Assembly: GCA_902470915.1 (NCBI GenBank)
Contig: CABRIB010000012.1
Location: 1 to 29,992, forward strand
Direction: 5' to 3'
Source of the DNA: an uncultured Collinsella sp.
Lineage (GTDB): Bacteria; Actinomycetota; Coriobacteriia; Coriobacteriales; Coriobacteriaceae
DNA: 29,992 bases
Within the stretch, counting starts at the first letter, position 1; the number at the start of each line of letters is the position of its first letter. Below, piece by piece: positions 6,097 to 13,177 of the stretch. Under the pieces are notes generated by a model. The model was given only the letters and a program-made list of their open reading frames with translations. It did not search any database and was not told the origin of the DNA. Made by a program: the position numbers and the translations under genes.

Positions 6097-7767
6097 ATGT
6101 CTCAAGAAACCATCCGCGCGGCCGAGCGTGCCGCGGGACAGGTGAACACCATGTCGACGTATGATCCGGACTCCGACCAGCTGCATGAGGAATGTGGCAT
6201 TTTCGGCGTATGGGCGCCCGATCGCGACGTGGCTCGACTGACGTACTTTGGCCTGCGTGCGCTGCAGCACCGCGGCCAGGAATCGGCGGGAATCGCCGTG
6301 GGTGACGGCGGCACGGTTATGGTCCGCAAGGACCTGGGCCTGCTCGACCGCGTGTTCTCCAACGCCGACCTGTCAACGCTTTCCGGCCAGCTGGCCGTGG
6401 GCCACGTGCGCTATGGCACCGCCGGCGCCAAGAGCTGGGAAGCCTCGCAGCCGCACCTTTCTACCATCAATAGCGTCATCATCGCGCTTGCGCACAACGG
6501 CACCCTCGTCAACACCGACGAGCTGCGCCGCCAGCTGATCGAGCTCGGCGTGCCGTTCCTCTCCAACTCGGATTCCGAGGTCGCGACCAAGCTCATCGGC
6601 TACTTTACCCAGCGTACGGGCCATCTGCGCGAGGGCATTCGCAAGACCATGGAGCTTGTGCGCGGCGGCTACGCCATGACGCTCATCAACGAGCAGGCGC
6701 TCTACGCCTTCCGCGACCCGCACGGCATTCGCCCGCTCGTGCTGGGCAAGCTCGTGGACGAGGGCCTGGACCAGGCCGATGCCGCATCCGTCTCGCAGCT
6801 GCCGTCGCAGGACGACGCCGCGACGGTCGACGCCACCACCCATGTCACCCGCGCCGGCGGCTGGGTCGTTGCTTCCGAGACTTGTGCCCTCGACATCGTG
6901 GGCGCCGAGTACGTTCGCGACGTCCGTCCCGGCGAGATCTTGCGTATCAGCGCCGAGGGCCTCGTGTCCGAGCAGGGCGTGCCTGCTGCCGAAGAGCCCG
7001 CCAACTGCATCTTTGAGCAGGTCTACTTCGCTCGCCCCGATTCCATCATGAACGGCAAGAGCGTCTACGCCTGCCGCTACGACATGGGCCGCCAGCTGGC
7101 ACACGAGGAGCCCGTCGAGGCCGACCTGGTCATCGGCGTGCCCGACTCCGGCCTGCCGCCCGCGGAGGGCTATTCGCACGAGAGCGGCATTCCCTTTGGC
7201 GAGGGCCTCATCAAGAACCGTTACGTGGGCCGCACGTTTATCGAGCCTACGCAGGAGCTGCGCGCCATGGGCGTGCGCATGAAGCTCAACCCGCTGCGCG
7301 ACAACATCGAGGGCAAGCGCCTGGTCGTCATCGACGACTCCATCGTGCGTGGCACCACCATGGTGCAGCTCGTCAAGATGCTGCGCAACGCCGGTGCCAA
7401 GGAGATCCACATCCGCATCAACTCGCCCGAGGTCATCTGGCCGTGCTTCTACGGCATCGATACCGATGTGCAGTCGCAGCTCATCAGCGCCAACAAGACG
7501 GTCGAGGAGATTTGCGAGTACATCGGTGCCGATTCGCTGGCCTTCCTTTCGGTCGAGGGCCTGCTGAAGGTTATGCCCAAGGGCGGTTACTGCGATGCGT
7601 GCTTTACCGGCCGCTACCCCGTGGCGATTCCCGAGAGCTTTGGCCGCGACAAGTTCATGGAGGGCTTTAAGCCCCGCAACCTGGACAAGCCGCTGCACTT
7701 TGACGACGACGCCGTGGTCGAGAAATACGTCGACCGCAGCTGGGAAGAGGAGCACGGCGAGGCCTAA
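6097..7767 (+). CDS. purF: amidophosphoribosyltransferase PurF
   Basis: A 556-residue glutamine PRPP amidotransferase, first committed enzyme of IMP synthesis (PRPP + glutamine to phosphoribosylamine). A 32-residue propeptide precedes the N-terminal nucleophile Cys33 in EECGIFG, which self-processing should expose as in the Bacillus enzyme. The glutaminase domain shows RGQES (59-63) and HNGTL (133-137). The PRPP loop VVIDDSIVRGTT is at 410-421. Cys304, Cys450 and the CDAC pair Cys499/Cys502 match the four ligands of the Bacillus-type [4Fe-4S] cluster. Unusual is an insertion of about 35 acidic, Ala/Thr-rich residues (about 218-253) between PLVLGKL and GGWVVASETC, where most homologues have only a few residues. 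TGAGGGG precedes the ATG. The stop TAA is the first triplet of a hairpin repeat. Confidence 0.96.
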   Translation: MSQETIRAAERAAGQVNTMSTYDPDSDQLHEECGIFGVWAPDRDVARLTYFGLRALQHRGQESAGIAVGDGGTVMVRKDLGLLDRVFSNADLSTLSGQLAVGHVRYGTAGAKSWEASQPHLSTINSVIIALAHNGTLVNTDELRRQLIELGVPFLSNSDSEVATKLIGYFTQRTGHLREGIRKTMELVRGGYAMTLINEQALYAFRDPHGIRPLVLGKLVDEGLDQADAASVSQLPSQDDAATVDATTHVTRAGGWVVASETCALDIVGAEYVRDVRPGEILRISAEGLVSEQGVPAAEEPANCIFEQVYFARPDSIMNGKSVYACRYDMGRQLAHEEPVEADLVIGVPDSGLPPAEGYSHESGIPFGEGLIKNRYVGRTFIEPTQELRAMGVRMKLNPLRDNIEGKRLVVIDDSIVRGTTMVQLVKMLRNAGAKEIHIRINSPEVIWPCFYGIDTDVQSQLISANKTVEEICEYIGADSLAFLSVEGLLKVMPKGGYCDACFTGRYPVAIPESFGRDKFMEGFKPRNLDKPLHFDDDAVVEKYVDRSWEEEHGEA

Positions 7768-7812
7768 AACCTGCCATTTAGGGACAGGTTTATTTTGGTA
7801 GGTTTTACCTGC
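7765..7812. repeat. hairpin repeat beginning at the purF stop codon (copy 1)
   Basis: The core, 7765-7807, is 43 nt long. Its ends TAAAACCTGCC and GGTAGGTTTTA pair with one G-U, and its centre reads ATTTAGGGACAGGTTTATTTT. A near-identical copy in the opposite orientation, also starting at a stop codon, follows pth (22638-22678); a more divergent one is at 22479-22520. Similarity between copies continues through CCTGC (7808-7812). CAGGTTT in the middle can pair with either the first arm or, less favourably, be left looped out, so two folds compete. Confidence 0.85.
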
Positions 7813-7923
7813 TGTTTTGTTGATATGACGGCGCGTGTTGTTATGACGCGCGCCGAATCAAACGCAACTATGAGCACCGTTTGGCGCCTGGGCGGCGGAC
7901 GGTAATGGGAGAGGAAGGCTCAG

Positions 7924-9027
7924 ATGAGCAACAGCAAGCATGTGACGTATGAGGACGCCGGCGTCGATACCGCCGAGGGCGGCCGCGCCGTTGACGCTAT
8001 TAAGCAGATGGTCAAGGACACCAATCGTCCCGAGGTTATCGGCGGCATCGGTGGCTTTGGTGGCCTGTTCTCGGCCGCCGCACTTAAGGAGATGGAAGAC
8101 CCGATCCTGATCAGCGGCACCGACGGCGTGGGGACCAAGCTCGTGCTCGCCCAGATTATGGACCGCCACGAGACGGTGGGCCAGGACCTGGTCGCCATGT
8201 GCGTCAACGACATTCTGGCTTCGGGTGCCGAGCCGCTGTTCTTCCTGGACTACGTTGCCATCGGCCATATCGAGGCCGAGCACATGGCAAAGATCATCAA
8301 GGGTGTGGCCGACGGCTGCAAGCTTGCGGGCTGTGCACTCGTGGGCGGCGAGATGGCCGAGCACCCGGGCGTCATGGCTCCTGCCGACTACGACCTCGCC
8401 GGCTTTACCGTGGGCGTTGTCGATCGTCCCAAGATGCTTGATCCCGCGAATGTTCGCCCCGGCGATGTGATCCTGGGCCTGCCCTCCACCGGCGTGCACT
8501 CCAACGGCTACTCGCTCGTGCGCAAGGTCATCGGTGTCGACGGCATCAAGCCGGGCACGCCCGAGGCCGCCGCTAAGGCCGAGGAGCTGAGTCGCCCGCT
8601 CGAGGAGCTCGGTGGCGTATCGCTCGCCGACGCTCTGCTGGCTCCCACGCGCATTTATGTGAAGCCGATTCTGGAGCTGCTCCGTGGCGGCGCCAACGTT
8701 CACGCCATCGCCCACATCACCGGCGGCGGCATCACCGAGAACCTCAACCGCGCGCTTGCCGACGACGTCGACGCCGTGGTCACCCGCAACGGCGCCGAGA
8801 TGGGCTGGGACGTTCCGCCCGTCATTACCTACGTGTCGCGCCAGGCCGAGCTTGCGCCCAACGAGGCGTGCAAGACCTTCAACATGGGCGTCGGCCTGTG
8901 CCTGATCGTCGCTCCCGAGGACGAGGCTGCCGTGACTGAGGCTCTGGTCGCACTGGGCGAGAAGCCGTTCCGCGTGGGTGAGTGTGTCGAGGGTTCCGGT
9001 AAGGTCGTGTACTCCGATGAACGCTAA
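7924..9027 (+). CDS. purM: phosphoribosylformylglycinamidine cyclo-ligase PurM
   Basis: A 367-residue AIR synthetase, catalysing ATP-dependent ring closure of FGAM to AIR, step 5 of IMP synthesis. Family landmarks are VTYEDAGVD at the N-terminus (7-15), IGGFGGLF (42-49), the nucleotide-binding TDGVGTK (66-72), FFLDYVAIG, ALVGGEMAEHPG, and the C-domain motifs LGLPSTGVHSNGYSL and HITGGGITENL. Length is slightly above the ~345 typical for bacteria, mostly at the termini. GAGGAAGG lies upstream of the ATG. The gene is 156 bases after purF, with the hairpin repeat in between, and overlaps purN, so purMN are translationally coupled. Confidence 0.97.
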   Translation: MSNSKHVTYEDAGVDTAEGGRAVDAIKQMVKDTNRPEVIGGIGGFGGLFSAAALKEMEDPILISGTDGVGTKLVLAQIMDRHETVGQDLVAMCVNDILASGAEPLFFLDYVAIGHIEAEHMAKIIKGVADGCKLAGCALVGGEMAEHPGVMAPADYDLAGFTVGVVDRPKMLDPANVRPGDVILGLPSTGVHSNGYSLVRKVIGVDGIKPGTPEAAAKAEELSRPLEELGGVSLADALLAPTRIYVKPILELLRGGANVHAIAHITGGGITENLNRALADDVDAVVTRNGAEMGWDVPPVITYVSRQAELAPNEACKTFNMGVGLCLIVAPEDEAAVTEALVALGEKPFRVGECVEGSGKVVYSDER

Positions 9028-9718
9028 CGAGCAGATGACTGCTGCCGAGGGCCTGGGCTTTGTGCCCTACACCCGTCCGACCGGCACCGATACGGCCGAG
9101 CCGCTCAAGATCGGCGTGCTCATCAGCGGTTCGGGTACGAACCTGCAGGCGCTGATCGACCTGATCGCCGCCGGCAAGCTCAACGCCTCGATTGAGCTTG
9201 TGGTGTCGAGCCGTCCTTCGGCCAAGGGCCTGCAACGTGCCGAGCGTGCTGGTATCCAGACGCTCACATTGTCCAAGGATGTCTACGCCGATCCCATCGC
9301 CGCCGACGAGATCATCGCGCACGAGCTGCTCGAGCGCGGCTGCGAGTACGTGGTCATGGCCGGCTACATGCGCATGGTGCACACGCCGTTGCTGGCCGCG
9401 TTCCCCAACCGCGTGGTCAATCTGCATCCGGCGCTGCTGCCGAGCTTTACCGGCGCCCATGCGATTGATGACGCGTTTGCTCGCGGCGTCAAGGTGACCG
9501 GCGTGACTGTGCACTTTGCCAACGAGATCTACGACAACGGCCCCATCATCGCCCAGCGTGCGCTGGCTGTCGAGGAGGGCTGGGACGTCGATACGCTCGA
9601 GGAGCACATCCATGCGATTGAGCACGTGCTGTATCCCGAGGTCGTGCAAATGCTCGCCGACGGCCGCGTTCACGTGCTGGAGAGCGGCAAGGTGGCAATT
9701 GACGCGCCTCGCGGCTAG
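9017..9718 (+). CDS. purN: phosphoribosylglycinamide formyltransferase PurN
   Basis: A 233-residue GAR transformylase that uses 10-formyl-tetrahydrofolate to make FGAR, step 3 of IMP synthesis. Visible are the phosphate-binding SGSGTNLQALID (37-48), GYMRMV (116-121), the catalytic Asn135 and His137 in VVNLHPALLPSF, and Asp173 in IYDNGPII. About 30 residues precede the usual LKIGVLISG start and look like a short unstructured leader. I choose the ATG at 9017, which overlaps the last 11 bases of purM, typical of coupled genes; an earlier in-frame start at 8978 would lie deep inside purM. A terminator follows within 35 bases, ending the purF-purM-purN block. Confidence 0.95.
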   Translation: MNANEQMTAAEGLGFVPYTRPTGTDTAEPLKIGVLISGSGTNLQALIDLIAAGKLNASIELVVSSRPSAKGLQRAERAGIQTLTLSKDVYADPIAADEIIAHELLERGCEYVVMAGYMRMVHTPLLAAFPNRVVNLHPALLPSFTGAHAIDDAFARGVKVTGVTVHFANEIYDNGPIIAQRALAVEEGWDVDTLEEHIHAIEHVLYPEVVQMLADGRVHVLESGKVAIDAPRG

Positions 9719-9750
9719 CGACGCACAGTACAATTTAGCCGAGTAGTCAG

Positions 9751-9793
9751 GGTGGTCATTGGCGCCAAGGCGCGCGTGGCCACCTTTTGTTTT
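9751..9793 (+). terminator. rho-independent terminator after purN
   Basis: GGTGGTCA (9751-9758) pairs with TGGCCACC (9777-9784), with one G-U, and is followed by TTTTGTTTT. The 18-nt loop contains a GGCGCC palindrome. It lies 32 bases after the purN stop. Confidence 0.8.
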
Positions 9794-9796
9794 GGG

Positions 9797-9852
9797 TAGT
9801 CACCTGCGACGTTATTGAATGACTAGTCGTTTAAGAACGTCGCAGGTGACTA
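9797..9852. repeat. 17-bp perfect inverted repeat with palindromic loop
   Basis: TAGTCACCTGCGACGTT (9797-9813) and its exact complement (9836-9852) enclose a 22-nt loop that itself contains the palindrome GACTAGTC (9821-9828). It lies between the purN terminator and the ribosome site of the PTS gene, so it would form the 5' leader of that mRNA. It resembles the other intergenic hairpins in architecture but shares no stem or core sequence with them. Confidence 0.8.
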
Positions 9853-9870
9853 GGTGAGAGAGGTGAGCGC

Positions 9871-10335
9871 ATGGCGGATAACGAAGCGCTGTTTACGCCT
9901 GAGTTGGTGTTTTTTGATTGGGAGTGTGCGACGCCGGATGAGGTGTTCGCGCGGCTTGAGGGCGAGCTTGCTCCGCGCGGCTACATTGCCGACGGTTGGC
10001 TCGACGCCGTTCGCACGCGCGAGGATGCCTATCCCACGGGTCTTGCCATGCCGGCGGCAAACATTGCCATTCCGCATACCGATTCGGGGTTTGTGGCCAA
10101 GCCCTATATCGCGGTGGTGAAGCCCGCCGCGCCCGTGACATTTAACGCTATGGCTGGCATGGGCGCTCCGGTGCCGGCGCAGATCGTCATCAATCTGGGC
10201 ATTGCCGAGCCGGGCGGCCAGGTCGAGGCCCTGCAGGCGCTCATGAACATCTTTATGGATGCCGACGCTGCGGCCGACGTGCTCGGCCAGACCACGTCCC
10301 AGGGCATGGTCGACGCTATCCGCCGTCACTTCTAA
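9871..10335 (+). CDS. PTS sugar transporter subunit IIA (fructose/mannitol/galactitol type)
   Basis: A 154-residue cytoplasmic PTS EIIA domain of the type-2 (mannitol/fructose) superfamily, closest by pattern to galactitol GatA-like IIA proteins. The phosphorylated histidine is His69 in AIPHTD, preceded by REDAYPTGLAMPAANI, a hallmark of the family. It should take phosphate from HPr and pass it to a IIB partner. No IIB, IIC, HPr or sugar-metabolism gene is nearby, so this is an orphan that either serves a distant transporter or has a regulatory role. AGAGGTGAG precedes the ATG. It stands alone between hairpin elements on both sides. Confidence 0.9.
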   Translation: MADNEALFTPELVFFDWECATPDEVFARLEGELAPRGYIADGWLDAVRTREDAYPTGLAMPAANIAIPHTDSGFVAKPYIAVVKPAAPVTFNAMAGMGAPVPAQIVINLGIAEPGGQVEALQALMNIFMDADAAADVLGQTTSQGMVDAIRRHF

Positions 10336-10352
10336 GGTGCCGGCTGCCAGAG

Positions 10353-10403
10353 CTGTCCCCTTTGCACCAAAATGGTGCAGATTAACCTGTCCCCAATGCA
10401 CCA
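10353..10403. repeat. GGGGACAG-family hairpin with three alternating arms
   Basis: Two copies of the CTGTCCCC core (10353-10360 and, within CCTGTCCCC, 10387-10394) alternate with the arms TGCACCA (10363-10369), TGGTGCA (10373-10379) and TGCACCA (10397-10403). The middle arm can pair perfectly with either flanking arm, giving two mutually exclusive hairpins. It lies 68 bases before the start of the foldase gene and fills most of the gap after the PTS gene. Confidence 0.75.
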
Positions 10404-10470
10404 AGCGTGCCGCGGGGGCTGCGTTGTGACACAATGGCGTTTGTTCGATTCGTTATGCGAAAGGCCAACT

Positions 10471-11691
10471 ATGGCAAATAAGAAAAAGAACCCCGCACCC
10501 GAGCCGACGCCCGAGCAGCAGGCTTGCGCCGCCTCCGGCTCTCGCAAGAAGCAGCGCAAGACCCGCGTGTCCAAGACCGTCAAGATCGTCCTGGTGGTTA
10601 TTGGCGTGCTAGCAATGCTGCTTTCTGTCTCGGCCATGGCGTGCTCCGGCCTTATGTCGCAGGCAGAGGATACCTCGGGCTACAAGCTGACCGGCGGTGT
10701 TGCTGCTACTATCAACGGCACCAACCTCACCGAGGACACCGTGACCAAGCAGATCATGAGCATGCGCACGTCCTACGGCTACACCAAGGACAAGGACTGG
10801 GCGCAGTATCTGGTCGACAACGACCTCACGCCCAGGAAGTACCGCAAACAACTCATCGACTCCTACACGCAGCAGATTCTGCTTCAACAGGCACAGAAAG
10901 AGAACGGCGTGACGGTGTCGGACGAGGAGGTCGAGAAGGCTTGGAAGGACGCGTGCAAGAGCGCGGGCGGTGCCAAGGCCTTTAAGAAGACCCTCAAGAC
11001 CTACGGCTATACCGAGGACACCTACAAGGACTCGCTCAAGGAGAGTCTGGCGCAGCAGAAACTCAAGGATGCCGTCGCGCCCACGAGCAAGCCCAAGGAC
11101 AGCGAGATTGTCGATTACATCAACGAAAACCTGTCCAGCTATAACGACGCCCGCCGCTCGTCGAACATCCTGATCAAGGTTGATTCCGACGCTTCCGACG
11201 AGGACAAGGCTGCCGCCAAGGCCAAGGCGCAGGAGTGCCTGGACAAGATCAACTCCGGTGAGCTGAGCTTTGAGGACGCCGTTGAACAGTACTCCGAGGA
11301 CACCGGTTCCAAGGAGAAGAAGGGCGATGTGGGCTGGGATAAGCTCACCACCTTTGTCGACAGCTACCAGACGGCGCTCGAGGGGCTCAACAAGGGCGAT
11401 GTGAGCGAAGTCGTCGAGTCGACCTATGGTTACCACATCGTCAAGTGCACCGACTACTTCCATGTCGATAATCAGGTTGATGACATCAACCAGGTGCCCA
11501 AGGCCATCAAAAAGTACGTCTCCAATGTGGTGAAGACGCAAGCGGCCAGCACTGCGTACAGCGAGTGGCTGGAGCAGTACAAGAAGGATGCCGACATCAC
11601 CGTCAACCCCATGCCCAAGGACGTACCCTATAACGTGAGTCTGAAGGGCGTCACCAAGAGCTCGACCGACGATTCGTCGACGACTGAGTAA
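10471..11691 (+). CDS. membrane-anchored parvulin-type peptidyl-prolyl isomerase (PrsA/SurA-like foldase)
   Basis: A 406-residue extracytoplasmic foldase. A basic N-terminus (about 1-36) is followed by one membrane segment (about 37-58), possibly with a lipobox-like AMAC (Cys58), so it is either membrane-anchored or a lipoprotein. Residues 75-225 form a SurA_N-like helical chaperone part. The parvulin domain runs from about 228 (RRSSNILIK) to 328, with FEDAVEQYSEDTGSKEKKGDVGW and VVESTYGYHIVKC as family landmarks. A Ser/Thr-rich tail ends the protein. It should help secreted proteins fold outside the membrane. I choose the ATG at 10471, with GAAAGG upstream; the longer in-frame reading from 10372 would translate the intergenic hairpin repeat. 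Confidence 0.9.
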   Translation: MANKKKNPAPEPTPEQQACAASGSRKKQRKTRVSKTVKIVLVVIGVLAMLLSVSAMACSGLMSQAEDTSGYKLTGGVAATINGTNLTEDTVTKQIMSMRTSYGYTKDKDWAQYLVDNDLTPRKYRKQLIDSYTQQILLQQAQKENGVTVSDEEVEKAWKDACKSAGGAKAFKKTLKTYGYTEDTYKDSLKESLAQQKLKDAVAPTSKPKDSEIVDYINENLSSYNDARRSSNILIKVDSDASDEDKAAAKAKAQECLDKINSGELSFEDAVEQYSEDTGSKEKKGDVGWDKLTTFVDSYQTALEGLNKGDVSEVVESTYGYHIVKCTDYFHVDNQVDDINQVPKAIKKYVSNVVKTQAASTAYSEWLEQYKKDADITVNPMPKDVPYNVSLKGVTKSSTDDSSTTE

Positions 11692-11696
11692 TCATG

Positions 11697-11722
11697 GGGC
11701 GGTGCTCGCGCGAGCGCCGCCC
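11697..11722 (+). repeat. GC-rich hairpin between the foldase and YqeY genes
   Basis: GGGCGGTGCTCG (11697-11708) pairs with CGAGCGCCGCCC (11711-11722) with one T-G wobble; the innermost pairs must open to form a loop. It starts 6 bases after the foldase stop. There is no T-tract (CACACT follows), so it may stabilise or attenuate the transcript rather than end it. Confidence 0.55.
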
Positions 11723-11745
11723 ACACTATTGAGGAGGATTTGCAG

Positions 11746-12189
11746 ATGACCAACGAAGAGCTGCAGAAGGAAATGATCGCGGCCATGAAGGCCAAGGACA
11801 AGGTTCGCCTGTCCATCATTCGCCAGGTTAAGGCCGAGGTGAAGAATATCGAGGTCAATGAGCGCCGCGACGTGACCGAGGAAGACGTCAACAGCATGAT
11901 CAAGCGTCTGATTAAGCAGACGAGCGAGACGCTGGAGATGTCCATCAAGGCCGGCACCGACCAGGAGCGTACCGACAACCTGACCGAGCAGGTCAAGATT
12001 CTGGAGAGCCTGCTGCCCGCGCAGGTTTCGGGCGAGGAGCTCGAGGCTCTGATCGAACAGGTCATCGCCGAGCTGGGCGCCACGTCCAAGAAGCAGATGG
12101 GCCAGGTCATGGGCGCTCTGGGTAAGGCCACTGGCGGCAACTTCGATAAGCCTGCGGCTGCCAAGATCGTCGGAGCCAAACTCGCGTAG
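11746..12189 (+). CDS. GatB/YqeY domain protein
   Basis: A 147-residue protein made of a single YqeY domain, helical and related to the C-terminal tRNA-binding tail of GatB, the Asp/Glu-tRNA amidotransferase subunit. The pattern MTNEELQKEMIAAMKAKD, then RLSIIRQVKAEVKNIEV, and the C-terminal KKQMGQVMGAL are typical. The biochemical role of stand-alone YqeY proteins is not established. GAGGAGG (11731-11737) favours the ATG at 11746; a TTG at 11740 is too close to it. It follows the foldase gene by 54 bases and is closed by a terminator. Confidence 0.92.
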   Translation: MTNEELQKEMIAAMKAKDKVRLSIIRQVKAEVKNIEVNERRDVTEEDVNSMIKRLIKQTSETLEMSIKAGTDQERTDNLTEQVKILESLLPAQVSGEELEALIEQVIAELGATSKKQMGQVMGALGKATGGNFDKPAAAKIVGAKLA

Positions 12190-12219
12190 GGGCCGAGCGG
12201 TACATAGTTGATGTTTAGG

Positions 12220-12251
12220 GGGGCGTGGCCGTCATGGTCGCGCCCCTTTTT
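12220..12251 (+). terminator. rho-independent terminator after the YqeY gene
   Basis: GGGGCGTGGCC (12220-12230) pairs with GGTCGCGCCCC (12236-12246), with G-U and one mismatch allowed, around a 5-nt loop, followed by TTTTT. Confidence 0.85.
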
Positions 12252-12262
12252 GCTGGGCTGGG

Positions 12263-12333
12263 CACTCATTGGGGACAGGCTTAAATGAGCGCCCAATGAG
12301 CAGGTACTCATTTAAGCCTGTCCCCAATGAGTG
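12263..12333. repeat. GGGGACAGG-family inverted doublet (REPIN-like)
   Basis: Arms 12263-12289 and 12307-12333 are perfect reverse complements over 27 bases around a 17-nt loop. Each arm is also a small hairpin: CTCATT and AATGAG enclose the core GGGGACAGGCTTA. The element is thus two inverted copies of one unit, the layout called REPIN when the units are REP sequences. It lies between the YqeY terminator and the amino-acid transporter genes. Confidence 0.9.
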
Positions 12334-12437
12334 GGTTAAAGGTTGCGGGTTCTTTACGGGAATGTAGTGTGGGCTGCGGAAACGCGGTTCTTTCCGTACA
12401 ATAGTTCAACTCGTGTAAACGCAGGGAAGGGACATTC

Positions 12438-13169
12438 ATGGCAGACATGATCGAGATCAAGCATCTCAACAAGTACTTTGGCGACCTGCATGTGCTCAAA
12501 GATATCAACCTCACCGTCAAACGCGGCGAGAAGCTCGTAATGATCGGGCCTTCCGGCTCGGGTAAATCGACGCTCATCCGTTGCGTCGATTATCTGGAGG
12601 AGCCCACGTCGGGCGAGGTTGTCATCGACGGTACGCCGCTCACCAAAAAGAATCACCTGGAGATGGCTCGCAAGTATAGTTCCATGGTGTTTCAGCAGTT
12701 CAACCTGTATCCCAACATGACGGTGCTGGGCAACCTGACGCTCGCGCCCATCAAACTGCAAAAGAAGAGCAAGGAGGAGGCGACCGAGATCGCTATCGCC
12801 GCGCTCAAGCGTGTCGGCATGGCGCATAAGGCCGGCGAGTATCCGCAGAATCTCTCGGGCGGTCAGCAGCAGCGCATCGCCATCGCCCGTGCCCTGTGCA
12901 CCAAGCAGCCCATCATCCTGTTTGACGAGCCGACCTCGGCACTCGACCCCGAGATGGTCCAGGAAGTTCTGGACGTCATGATCGAGCTCGCGCAGGAGGA
13001 CATCACCATGATCTGCGTGACGCATGAGATGGGCTTTGCGCGCCAGGTGGCCGACCGCGTCATCTTTATGGAGGACGGCCGCATTCTGGAGGAGGGCACG
13101 CCCGAGCACTTCTTCGATAACCCCGAGAACCCGCGCTGTCGCGAGTTCCTGTCCAAGATTCTGCACTAG
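12438..13169 (+). CDS. polar amino-acid ABC transporter ATP-binding protein (GlnQ type)
   Basis: A 243-residue cytoplasmic ATPase of the glutamine/polar-amino-acid import family, full length. Walker A is GPSGSGKS (37-44), the Q-loop lies in VFQQFNLYPNMTVL, the signature is LSGGQQQR, Walker B is IILFDEP followed by TSALDPE, and the switch histidine is in CVTHEMGFA. EEGTPEHFFDNPENPR near the end is typical of GlnQ/ArtP proteins. AGGGAAGGG precedes the ATG. It is the first gene of a four-gene importer block (ATPase, binding protein, two permeases) that likely continues into the kinase-like gene. Confidence 0.95.
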   Translation: MADMIEIKHLNKYFGDLHVLKDINLTVKRGEKLVMIGPSGSGKSTLIRCVDYLEEPTSGEVVIDGTPLTKKNHLEMARKYSSMVFQQFNLYPNMTVLGNLTLAPIKLQKKSKEEATEIAIAALKRVGMAHKAGEYPQNLSGGQQQRIAIARALCTKQPIILFDEPTSALDPEMVQEVLDVMIELAQEDITMICVTHEMGFARQVADRVIFMEDGRILEEGTPEHFFDNPENPRCREFLSKILH

Positions 13170-13177
13170 GCGCGGTG

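Noticed and set aside
6373..7755. Long minus-strand frame opposite purF
   Set aside because: Low-complexity antisense translation without a ribosome site; purF is unambiguous.
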